Below are positions 1 through 5,719 of a stretch of 10,579 nt of DNA, in pieces. Source of the stretch: B8-G4 sp033720735 (GTDB lineage: Bacteria > Bacteroidota > Bacteroidia > Chitinophagales > Saprospiraceae); NCBI GenBank assembly GCA_033720735.1, contig JAWWBX010000138.1, positions 1-10,579 on the forward strand, in the 5' to 3' direction. The number at the start of each line of letters is the position of its first letter. Position 1 is the first letter of the stretch. The position numbers and the translations under genes were made by a program. The notes beneath the pieces are model-generated. The model saw only the letters and a list, made by a program, of their open reading frames with translations. It had not been told where the DNA came from and did not search any database.

Positions 1-1096
1 AAAACACGCCGGATGCGACGGCAGGTAGGTTGGCGGAAGGCAGCACATAGTCGATCCGCAAGCCGGACAAACTCGTGTTGTGGGCCAGTACGCCATTGCG
101 GCCTTCGCGTCTTGGCATCTGTGCCCCACCCGCACTGGCTGGGATCAGCGAGCCCAGGGCCACTGCCTGATTGACGATCTCCAGCGACAAGAGCTGCATG
201 ATGGCGCCGTCAGCGCTGTCACCCTGATACGGATCGGCGTTGAGATCGCCCATGACTACAAAGGTCGCTCCGGGCGCCAAGCCGCCCCGGCGTCCCTGGT
301 CGTCGGTGAGATAGTCGGCCTGTATCAGGTAGTCCCGGATCAGCCGGATCTCGTCGTAATTGCGCAACCCGTTGCGATCTTCGGGTCCGTCAAATACCGG
401 GGGTGTCGGATGCGCCAGAATGACGTGGACAACGCGTTGGCCAATGCGCAGCGGGATATCAATGTGATTTTTGGATGAGATCCGGAAAACCGCCTTCGCT
501 TCAGCGGAGTAATAAGGCGCACCATCTGCACGCACAGGCCAGCGCGGCGCGGGCATGTCTTGCCAGCGAAACTTGCGAAAGGACCGGATCTCGTCAGGGA
601 TCAGCGGATATTTTGACAGGAGCGCAAAAGCGTATTGCCCCGGATGACGCCCAAAACCGAAGGCGTCTTCGGGCAACCGGATGATGCCATCACCGTTCAG
701 ATCAACACCACTGATGATCCCGGTATTCGACGCCACCTGATAGCCAAACGGATACGAGACAGGCGCTGCACCCAACTGCCCTGTCGCGAGAACGCGCTGC
801 CGAAACAATTCCAGCGCCTGGCCGGTAGAGTCATAGTCAAACTCCATCAGCGCAAGCACATCGGGACGGACGCGCTGGATAATGGAAGCGACATGCTGCA
901 CCTGGTCCGGAAGGTCACCACTGAGTTCTTGGCGCAGCACCTCGACAGAATCCCGGAACATCGATACGTTGTACGATGCAAAGCGAACAGTATCTGATGT
1001 TCTTTCCGTCGAGCTGACCTGCTCAGCCTGTGGTCGACTGCAGGCGATCAGGCCGAGCAACACCAAAAGAATGATGGTCAATCTGTAGATCTGCAT
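1..1096 (-). CDS. EEP-superfamily (endonuclease/exonuclease/phosphatase) lipoprotein, C-terminus cut by window edge
   Basis: The reverse strand is open for 365 codons from an ATG at 1096 to the left edge. The first 19 residues are a lipoprotein signal ending in the lipobox GLIAC (Cys19), so the protein should be anchored on the periplasmic side or exported further. EEP-fold landmarks follow in order: ASYNVS (Asn43), ALMEFD (metal-binding Glu85), LLSKYPL (159-165), HVILAHP (224-230), VVMGDLNADP (280-289, catalytic Asp/Asn) and RIDYVLPS (348-355). The final His-containing strand lies beyond the edge. Residues 132-143 form a textbook EF-hand-like loop, followed by AFGFGRHPGQYAFALLSKYPL, a pattern I recognise from exported EEP proteins of this subgroup. 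The family hydrolyses phosphodiesters or phosphomonoesters; the substrate cannot be read from sequence. It is divergent from rpsU, with no clear SD or promoter. Confidence 0.88.
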   Translation of the reverse strand, partial: MQIYRLTIILLVLLGLIACSRPQAEQVSSTERTSDTVRFASYNVSMFRDSVEVLRQELSGDLPDQVQHVASIIQRVRPDVLALMEFDYDSTGQALELFRQRVLATGQLGAAPVSYPFGYQVASNTGIISGVDLNGDGIIRLPEDAFGFGRHPGQYAFALLSKYPLIPDEIRSFRKFRWQDMPAPRWPVRADGAPYYSAEAKAVFRISSKNHIDIPLRIGQRVVHVILAHPTPPVFDGPEDRNGLRNYDEIRLIRDYLIQADYLTDDQGRRGGLAPGATFVVMGDLNADPYQGDSADGAIMQLLSLEIVNQAVALGSLIPASAGGAQMPRREGRNGVLAHNTSLSGLRIDYVLPSANLPAVASGVF

Positions 1097-1380
1097 GTGG
1101 TTCAGAATAAAACAATGCATCGGAACTGGCCATACACCGGACCACACCGGGAGACAAACGAATTTAAACGGGATCGTGTGAAGGTATGACTCACTTTGGC
1201 CGTGAACTAATTTTTCCGGTCCTTTGTTCATTCTTTGGTGCGGTCCGTCATCGCAGCTGTCAAGTCATATCCACAGTTGTTCACATACTGAACAAGACTG
1301 TTTTAACATACCTCCATTACACAGGTATGTGTCTGACACACAGTGAATTACGGACACACTTTGTAAAACCGACTTGATGT
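1097..1380. other. Divergent intergenic region between the EEP lipoprotein and rpsU
   Basis: These 284 bases carry no convincing gene. A 63-codon open frame ending at 1377 has no family resemblance and an unusual Cys/His-rich composition, so I treat it as chance. The right half (1274-1340) contains inverted repeats annotated separately. TTTG elements occur at 1195-1198, 1223-1226, 1234-1237 and 1360-1363, but none has both a good TAnn extension and a TTTG about 19 bp upstream, so I assign no promoter for either gene. Confidence 0.6.
1274..1340 (+). promoter_or_regulatory. rpsU upstream region with three overlapping or competing hairpins
   Basis: Three dyads lie in a row. P1 is CAGT-TGTTC (1274-1282), a 7-nt loop, then GAACA-ag-ACTG (1290-1300), followed at once by TTTT (1301-1304), so it resembles a weak terminator. 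P2 is ACATACCT (1306-1313) pairing with AGGTATGT (1323-1330). P3 is TGTGT (1328-1332) pairing with ACACA (1336-1340). P2 and P3 share 1328-1330 and exclude each other. The 3' arm of P2 (GTATGT) is also complementary to ACATAC in the P1 loop (1283-1288). The last arm ends 40 nt before the rpsU ATG. The pairings are visible in the sequence; that the region is transcribed and acts as a leader is inference, because the transcription start is unknown. Confidence 0.4.
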
Positions 1381-1569
1381 ATGATCATCATCGACGTAAA
1401 GGAAGACGAATCGATTGAGCGTGCTCTGAAACGCTACAACCGCAAGCACCGCGCCGTAGGCATCATCAAGCAACTCCGTGAAAAACGGAATTTTGTCAAA
1501 AAATCCGAGGCCCGTCGCAATCAGATCCTGAAAGCGAAATACCGCCTCGACAAGTACGGAAATAGCTAA
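1381..1569 (+). CDS. rpsU: 30S ribosomal protein bS21
   Basis: The product is a 62-residue basic protein beginning MIIIDVKEDESIERALKRYN, the typical N-terminus of bS21, with the Lys/Arg-rich helix LREKRNFVKKSEARRNQILK after it. bS21 binds the 30S platform near the 3' end of 16S rRNA. In Bacteroidia, bS21 with bS18 and bS6 helps hold the anti-SD sequence out of reach. The ATG at 1381 has no SD upstream (the preceding bases are ACTTGATGT). Codons for Lys, Arg and Asn are biased toward C- or G-ending forms, as expected for a highly expressed gene. The next gene starts 9 nt after the stop, so the two are probably one transcript. The overlapping dyads upstream could be a control leader. Confidence 0.93.
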   Translation: MIIIDVKEDESIERALKRYNRKHRAVGIIKQLREKRNFVKKSEARRNQILKAKYRLDKYGNS

Positions 1570-1578
1570 TCGTATCAT

Positions 1579-1824
1579 ATGGCCAGAAGAAGCACGAAGA
1601 AGTTCGAATTTGCAAAAGGTGTTTACTACTTCAACATCAACAAGGGCTACAACAACAACATTACCATCAAGCGGATGGACAAAGACGCGGCCCTTCACGC
1701 GTACAACGGCTACCTGCGCACATTTAAGGATAAATGTGAGTGGCTCGGCAAGTGGGATGGCAAGAAATTCGTAGAGGACAATTACGAGGAACTCGCGGAA
1801 TCCCTGGCGGCCACAGCCAAATAG
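1579..1824 (+). CDS. Conserved-looking 81-residue protein of unknown function, cotranscribed with rpsU
   Basis: I do not recognise a named family. The 81-residue product has no signal peptide or membrane segment, so it should be cytoplasmic. It begins with a basic segment (MARRSTKK) and continues with an aromatic and Asn-rich core (GVYYFNINKGYNNNITIKRM), a Cys/Trp segment (DKCEWLGKWDGKKF, about 51-64) and an acidic C-terminus (EDNYEELAESL). Codon choice is strongly skewed: AAC, TAC, ATC, TTC and AAG dominate its Asn, Tyr, Ile, Phe and Lys codons, resembling the adjacent ribosomal gene and suggesting high expression. The start lies 9 nt after the rpsU stop and has no SD. A role near translation or RNA is a guess from context only. 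Confidence 0.8.
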   Translation: MARRSTKKFEFAKGVYYFNINKGYNNNITIKRMDKDAALHAYNGYLRTFKDKCEWLGKWDGKKFVEDNYEELAESLAATAK

Positions 1825-1850
1825 CGCTACAGCTTCAGAATTCTAGTATC

Positions 1851-1888
1851 TTGAGAGGGATGTCAGGTCTTGTTGACATACCTCTCAA
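1851..1888 (+). promoter_or_regulatory. 14/15-bp inverted repeat enclosing the start codon of the next gene
   Basis: The left arm TTGAGAGGGATGTCA (1851-1865) pairs with TGACATACCTCTCAA (1874-1888) across the 8-nt loop GGTCTTGT, with one G/A mismatch. It begins 27 nt after the stop of the 81-residue gene. The ATG at 1860 lies in the left arm, as does an in-frame TTG at 1851. No T-run follows, so it is not a canonical intrinsic terminator. As RNA it would bury the start codon, or it may protect the 3' end of the rpsU transcript. As DNA it could be an operator. The dyad is seen directly; its role is open. Confidence 0.65.
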
Positions 1889-2273
1889 CAGAGCAGCCTG
1901 CCTGCTCGCTACTGCACTGCTGACGTGCTGCAGTGTGAGTGCCGTGGCACAAATCAAGGCACCAGGTCACGATCGTGACCTCGAGACCATCAAGACCATG
2001 CGCGCCAATGCAGTACTTGACCGTGATTCGGTCACCCTGGTGGATACCATCGTGCTCTTTGATCCGGATACCTATGTGCAGACGACGCGGATCATCAAAA
2101 GTACCATGTCGATCCGCGACTATTGTACGGAGCTACTCGGTTATGACTCACCTGATGAATTGCTGAAAGGAGAGGTCATCACCATTACCAATCCGCAGAC
2201 CTATCAGCCCATGAAGATCAAATGGAATCCAGCGCGCAGCAAGATCGACACCATTCCGCAGCGCCAACCCTAG
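1860..2273 (+). CDS. Small exported protein of unknown function
   Basis: The 137-residue product is read from the ATG at 1860. Residues 1-31 look like a Sec signal peptide: RAACLLATALLTCCSVSAVAQ has a hydrophobic core and a probable cut after AVA. The mature part is about 105 residues, with the paired Thr/Asp-rich phrases LVDTIVLFDPDTY and ITITNPQTYQPMKIKW (an alternating, beta-like pattern) separated by RDYCTELLGYDSPDELLKGE. I do not recognise a family. The next in-frame ATG would remove the signal peptide, and upstream starts fall in the previous gene, so 1860 (or TTG 1851) is the best start; both lie inside a strong inverted repeat. The gene starts 36 nt after the 81-residue gene and may share its transcript. 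Its stop overlaps the convergent neighbour's stop at a CTAG. Confidence 0.7.
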   Translation: MSGLVDIPLNRAACLLATALLTCCSVSAVAQIKAPGHDRDLETIKTMRANAVLDRDSVTLVDTIVLFDPDTYVQTTRIIKSTMSIRDYCTELLGYDSPDELLKGEVITITNPQTYQPMKIKWNPARSKIDTIPQRQP

Positions 2274-2926
2274 TTCACTGCTGTGGTTGGGGTACCCTGC
2301 CGGTATTCGATGGTATAGGTCACGCGGTTGGGCTTGCCGACATTTGCTGTTTGTCCGAAAAGCCACTCCCCTTCCATCTTGCCCCCCACGATTGAACCAG
2401 TCATGCGCAAGGTGTGTGTGGGAAACAAAAACCACTCCCAGGTGCCTGTGAATGGCTCTCCCATCTGGTCATAAAAGTTGAAGTCGACCATGACCCCATT
2501 GTCATAGCGCCCTTCCATGGCCAGCTGCCCGCTGCGATAGTAAAAGCTGGCCGGACCATTTTCCACATTGTCGCTGAAATAGAGGATCTCTGCCACCATT
2601 CCATTCTCATACCAGTGCTGATAACGCCCCTGCAACAACCCGTCAACGATGGTGGCTGACCACAACGGGTTTTCGTTCTCATAGAACCACTGCCACCGTT
2701 CGGTGCCGGTCTGCTGGTCATATTTGACCATCATCCACGGGTTCTCGTTGGCATGGTACAGCGTTTCCTGCAACAGCAGGTCTGGAGAGACTTCCTCCTG
2801 ATACACCTTGATCCATTTGCGGGTGGTACCCGGCACGACAGCCTCGACCATTTTCAGTTGTGCTTCGGCCAATCCCTGCGCGAGAAGCAGCAACGACATG
2901 ACCAGAAATAGCCTATGATAGCGCAT
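2270..2926 (-). CDS. Secreted MORN-variant repeat protein (YwqK-like)
   Basis: The 218-residue product starts with a signal peptide (MRYHRLFLVMSLLLLAQGLA, probable cut after AEA at 20-22). The body shows the degenerate repeat of MORN-variant/YwqK-type proteins, in which aromatic and Gly positions recur as G-x-[WYF]-x-x-[WY]-x-x-x-G-x: GRYQHWYENGMVAEILYF (100-117), GPASFYYRSGQLAMEGRY (124-141), GTWEWF (161-166) and GEWLFG (186-191). Such proteins are abundant in Bacteroidota. Many are annotated as YwqK-family antitoxins, but no partner toxin is next to this one and the signal peptide places it outside the cytoplasm, so an antitoxin role is unlikely. It forms a hairpin-rich beta structure and may bind the envelope or a partner protein; the function is not known. 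A terminator separates it from the M56 gene. Confidence 0.85.
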   Translation of the reverse strand: MRYHRLFLVMSLLLLAQGLAEAQLKMVEAVVPGTTRKWIKVYQEEVSPDLLLQETLYHANENPWMMVKYDQQTGTERWQWFYENENPLWSATIVDGLLQGRYQHWYENGMVAEILYFSDNVENGPASFYYRSGQLAMEGRYDNGVMVDFNFYDQMGEPFTGTWEWFLFPTHTLRMTGSIVGGKMEGEWLFGQTANVGKPNRVTYTIEYRQGTPTTAVN

Positions 2927-2999
2927 AGCAGTGCGTTGTTCTTACTTGTAATACGAAACAAACGTGCTGCCCGGATGTTGCACCGGCAAGGAACAGATC

Positions 3000-3028
3000 A
3001 AAAAAGAAGGGCGACACATGTGCCACCC
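3000..3028 (-). terminator. Rho-independent terminator of the blaI-M56 operon
   Basis: On the reverse strand the 20-nt hairpin at 3028-3009 (GGGTGGCACATGTGTCGCCC) is fully self-complementary if two G-U pairs are allowed, and it is followed by TTCTTTTTT (3008-3000). It lies 30 nt past the M56 stop and 73 nt before the start of the MORN gene, so it should separate the two transcripts. Confidence 0.8.
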
Positions 3029-3057
3029 TCCTGCTTTCACCAAGTATTCAGACCAGA

Positions 3058-5169
3058 CTAGCGGTCTCCTTTTTCCTGATGTTGTTTCCGCAGCTCATCA
3101 CGCAATTGCTGATGGAGTTCGCGCAATTCCTGAGATTTTGCGCGCATCTGCTCACGGAGCTCTTGTCCGATCCCACTCATCTGCTCCCGCATTTTCTTTT
3201 GCATTTCCTCCAGTTGCTCCCTCATGGCAACAGCTTCATCTGTCCACATTTCACGGGTGGCGTCATGCAAGGGGCGCATCGCCCGCTGGGCTTCACGCAA
3301 TTCCTGTCGCAAGCGCTGGATCTCCGGGTCGCTGCGCATCTCGGCATGCCGGGTTCGGTATTCGGCCATCGCCTCCTGCATCTGGTCTCTGATCTTCCGC
3401 ATTTCACTGCGCATCTGCTCACGCATCTCGCGCGGGATCGTGTCCATGGATTCATACTCGCGGGCCCTGGCTTCCATCTGTTGCTCAAGGTCTCGGATCA
3501 GTTCCTCATCCAGCATTTCTTCCAGTCCCTCGCTCATCGCTTCCATGCGCTGTTCCAGCTGAGCCGACAACTCCTCAATCCGCTGCATGGCACCGGAGTT
3601 TTCCAGTTGCTCCTCGACTTTTGCAATGTGTTGTTCATGGAGTTTTGTCAGTTGCTCCGCCAACTCCTCCATCCTGGCGGCATCGACTTCGATACCGGCG
3701 CTCATCTCAGCCTCGAAGCGTGCGGAGAGTTCCTCGATTTCCTGCTGTTTGGCCTCGATCTGTTTGCGCAGTGCTTTCACCTTTTCGCTCTCATTGGGAA
3801 TGGAATCGGTATGGACGCCCCACCCGCTCCATGCTGACAAATCCATGGCTCCGACCAGGTCGGCTACGCGTTCATTCAGATCAATAACGAGTGGTTCAAC
3901 CTGCACACTCTCCATGATCACAGGCAGCATTTCGAGCACAATGGGTTCAACATCAGCGACGATGTCGTGCGACATTTCAGCTGTCAGATCCATCAGGGGC
4001 TCGAGATCAGTCATGATCTCCATCGCAAGCTCATCGACCACCGGAGCAATTTCCATGATCGGTTCCAGGTCCAGCATCATCGCGTTGAGATCCGGCATCA
4101 TGTCCAGGATCAGGTCATCAGTGATGAGGTCCATGTCGATCTCCGGGACGGGAGGCGTGACGGGTTTCTGTGCTGTCATTCCGCTTCCGCTGAACAACAG
4201 AAACAGCCCGATCAGCGCAACAAGTCCGAAGGCGGTCGTGGCGACAGGACGTACTTGTGTGGTTTGTGGTGATGGATTGAGCATTCGCTTGACTCTCATG
4301 ATCAATTCTGAGTTGTGGTGAAACAATGAAACGGCACATGCCGGTTGGTTGACTTTCAGTGCGGCAACCTGGTACAGGGCTTCGAGATAAACACGTTGAT
4401 CCGTGATCTGTCCGCGCACCTTGTCGTCGCACGCAAATTCTCGATGGGTCCGCAACTGCCTGCCCATCCACCAGATGGCCGGATTGAAGAACATCAGGCT
4501 CTCAATGATCAGTTGAATGAGGTTGATGAGGAAATCGTGTCTGCGAATGTGCGCCAGCTCGTGCAGCAAGATCGACTCGAGTTGCGCCGGGGTGAGTTGT
4601 ACAAAGTAGATCGCCGGAAAGACAATGACCGGCCGCAGGGCTCCGAAGACGAACGGAACCGCTGTCTCCTCCGAGACCCTGATGCGTACCCTGGCATTGA
4701 TACCCAGTCTGACCCCAAGCTGCTCCACGCGCCGCTGCCAATGCATCCCGGCTGCTCTTGCGCGCCGGGTCATGGCACGTGCCCCGGCCCATCCTGTCGT
4801 CATCCTGATCAGGTAAAGGAAAGCTCCCAGAACCCAGCCAAGTGCCACGCTGTACTGCCATGTCGGCGAGGTCTGCACCCCGGTAGCGACTGTCGATCCG
4901 GCGGTGACCTGATCTGCCTGCAGCAGGGGCATCGCCACCTCCTGCACCGGCCCCGGTTGGGAATACATGATCAGGAAAGTGCCTGCCATCGCCACGAACA
5001 CCATCAGGGTTCCGATCAGATGTGCTGCGCATTTCTGATCGACCGTTCTGATCAAACCTCCACGAATCCCTCCTACGATCAACGCGACGACCAGCGCACC
5101 CTGCCAAAGGGAATGAATCAGGCTCGTCGCCAGTGCATCAACCAAACGGGCGTCAATCAAATCAATCAT
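3058..5169 (-). CDS. M56 (BlaR1/MecR1-type) membrane metallopeptidase with long coiled-coil C-terminus
   Basis: The 703-residue product starts at ATG 5169, overlapping the blaI stop by 8 nt (ATGATTGA), so it is translationally coupled. Hydrophobic segments lie near 12-34, 49-69, 103-121, 214-233 and 311-329. The zinc site is HELAH (203-207) with Glu244 in REFACDD, preceded by VPFVFGALRPVIVFP, all typical of the M56 domain. In BlaR1 this domain cleaves or triggers cleavage of the BlaI repressor when an outer sensor domain is engaged. Here no penicillin-binding sensor follows the last membrane helix. Residues 340-440 are acidic and Met-rich with a recurring [LV]EP[IL][MV] motif (368, 389, 407, 424), and 459-700 is a Glu/Gln/Arg/Met-rich predicted coiled coil. 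By BlaR1 topology this tail is periplasmic. The signal is unknown; envelope stress is a guess. Confidence 0.9.
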   Translation of the reverse strand: MIDLIDARLVDALATSLIHSLWQGALVVALIVGGIRGGLIRTVDQKCAAHLIGTLMVFVAMAGTFLIMYSQPGPVQEVAMPLLQADQVTAGSTVATGVQTSPTWQYSVALGWVLGAFLYLIRMTTGWAGARAMTRRARAAGMHWQRRVEQLGVRLGINARVRIRVSEETAVPFVFGALRPVIVFPAIYFVQLTPAQLESILLHELAHIRRHDFLINLIQLIIESLMFFNPAIWWMGRQLRTHREFACDDKVRGQITDQRVYLEALYQVAALKVNQPACAVSLFHHNSELIMRVKRMLNPSPQTTQVRPVATTAFGLVALIGLFLLFSGSGMTAQKPVTPPVPEIDMDLITDDLILDMMPDLNAMMLDLEPIMEIAPVVDELAMEIMTDLEPLMDLTAEMSHDIVADVEPIVLEMLPVIMESVQVEPLVIDLNERVADLVGAMDLSAWSGWGVHTDSIPNESEKVKALRKQIEAKQQEIEELSARFEAEMSAGIEVDAARMEELAEQLTKLHEQHIAKVEEQLENSGAMQRIEELSAQLEQRMEAMSEGLEEMLDEELIRDLEQQMEARAREYESMDTIPREMREQMRSEMRKIRDQMQEAMAEYRTRHAEMRSDPEIQRLRQELREAQRAMRPLHDATREMWTDEAVAMREQLEEMQKKMREQMSGIGQELREQMRAKSQELRELHQQLRDELRKQHQEKGDR

Positions 5170-5539
5170 CACCTTCGCTTTCCAGGTTATCCAAAATGGC
5201 GCGAATTTCCGCCAGCTCCTCGGGACTGGGCTTGGCCCTGCCGATTGCGCTGACGACCAACCTGGCCGTTGACCCTTTAAAGAGCCCGTCGACCAGCCCA
5301 TCGATCAGATTGCTCTCGATAGACGTTCTGGAGACAGTCGGCGTGTAAATATGCGCCCGCTGCGATGTGTCGCGCTGGAGCAAGCCTTTGTTGGTCATGA
5401 CCTGCATGGTCTTGAGTGTCGTTGTATAATAGACATCGCGTCCTTCCGAAAGTTGGTTGTGCACATCACGCACACTGGATGGACCACGCTCCCAAAGCAC
5501 TTGCAAGATCTCCAGTTCGGCTGTTGTTGGCTTTTTCAT
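5162..5539 (-). CDS. BlaI/MecI/CopY-family transcriptional repressor
   Basis: The 125-residue product has a winged-helix DNA-binding half (1-70), starting TTAELEILQVLWERGPSSVR and with the recognition-helix segment VYYTTTLKTMQVMTNKGLL (36-54). The C-terminal dimerisation half contains SNLIDGLVDGLFKGSTARLV (76-95) and ends with the usual acidic helix. Length and order match BlaI/MecI. The ATG at 5539 is chosen because it gives the family's standard N-terminus (MKKPTTAE); upstream in-frame codons run through the operator. There is no SD. BlaI-type dimers repress their own operon, and the near-palindrome 7 nt upstream of the start is the obvious binding site. Release would depend on the cotranscribed M56 peptidase. 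Confidence 0.93.
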   Translation of the reverse strand: MKKPTTAELEILQVLWERGPSSVRDVHNQLSEGRDVYYTTTLKTMQVMTNKGLLQRDTSQRAHIYTPTVSRTSIESNLIDGLVDGLFKGSTARLVVSAIGRAKPSPEELAEIRAILDNLESEGDD

Positions 5540-5545
5540 AGAATT

Positions 5546-5565
5546 CGTACGACAATTATCGTACG
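5546..5565. promoter_or_regulatory. Probable BlaI-family operator
   Basis: A 20-bp near-perfect palindrome: arms CGTACGA (5546-5552) and TCGTACG (5559-5565) around CAATTA, with only one non-palindromic pair. It lies between the candidate -7 element (5567-5574) and the blaI start codon (5539), so it overlaps the expected transcription start. BlaI/MecI dimers bind such dyads centred on TACnnnnGTA-like sequences. I saw no second copy in the window. Confidence 0.8.
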
Positions 5566-5566
5566 T

Positions 5567-5597
5567 CAAATATGGTAAATTATTGCAGCCAGGCAAA
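5567..5597 (-). promoter_or_regulatory. Bacteroidota-type promoter of the blaI-M56 operon
   Basis: On the reverse strand, TTTG (5597-5594), a 19-nt spacer and CATATTTG (5574-5567) match the Bacteroidota sigma-ABfr consensus (TTTG, 17-20 nt, TAnnTTTG) with a single mismatch. The probable operator begins 1 nt downstream of the -7 element, the position expected for repression. Confidence 0.6.
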
Positions 5598-5611
5598 TTT
5601 TTTAACATTTG
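5582..5611 (+). promoter_or_regulatory. Candidate promoter of the hsp20 operon, overlapping the divergent blaI promoter
   Basis: On the forward strand, ATTG (5582-5585), an 18-nt spacer and AACATTTG (5604-5611) resemble the TTTG / TAnnTTTG pattern with one mismatch in each element. The predicted start near 5618 would leave a leader of about 100 nt before hsp20. It interleaves with the -33 element of the opposite promoter. This is weaker than the blaI promoter, and I saw no heat-shock (CIRCE-like) inverted repeat. Confidence 0.4.
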
Positions 5612-5719
5612 TCTGCCAACAGCCGCTTCGGCACGACTGACCAACGTCACCAAACGGCACCTATCGCAAGCATCGGACTCCGTGCCACCGGGATGTACAT
5701 TACGGCAAACTGGAGAGCC

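Noticed and set aside
1267..1285. Two DnaA-box-like 9-mers (ATATCCACA, TTGTTCACA) spaced 10 bp
   Set aside because: Each has one mismatch to the consensus, only two occur, and no origin-type genes or repeats surround them; the second is better explained as part of hairpin P1.
1186..1377. 63-codon plus-strand frame just ahead of rpsU
   Set aside because: Cys/His-rich composition with no recognisable pattern, no SD, and it overlaps the inverted repeats; probably chance.
1348..1698. 116-codon minus-strand frame opposite rpsU and the 81-residue gene
   Set aside because: rpsU is certain on the plus strand and the antisense product resembles nothing; it is a shadow of biased codons.
2270..2926. 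Antitoxin of a toxin-antitoxin pair, as YwqK-family proteins are often labelled
   Set aside because: It has a signal peptide and no adjacent toxin candidate; the neighbours are a convergent exported protein and an M56 operon closed by a terminator.
3079..3837. Long open frame on the plus strand opposite the M56 coiled coil
   Set aside because: It mirrors the Glu/Gln/Arg-rich coiled-coil codons, giving a Leu/His/Phe-rich nonsense translation. The minus-strand frame has a family match, coupling to blaI and a terminator.
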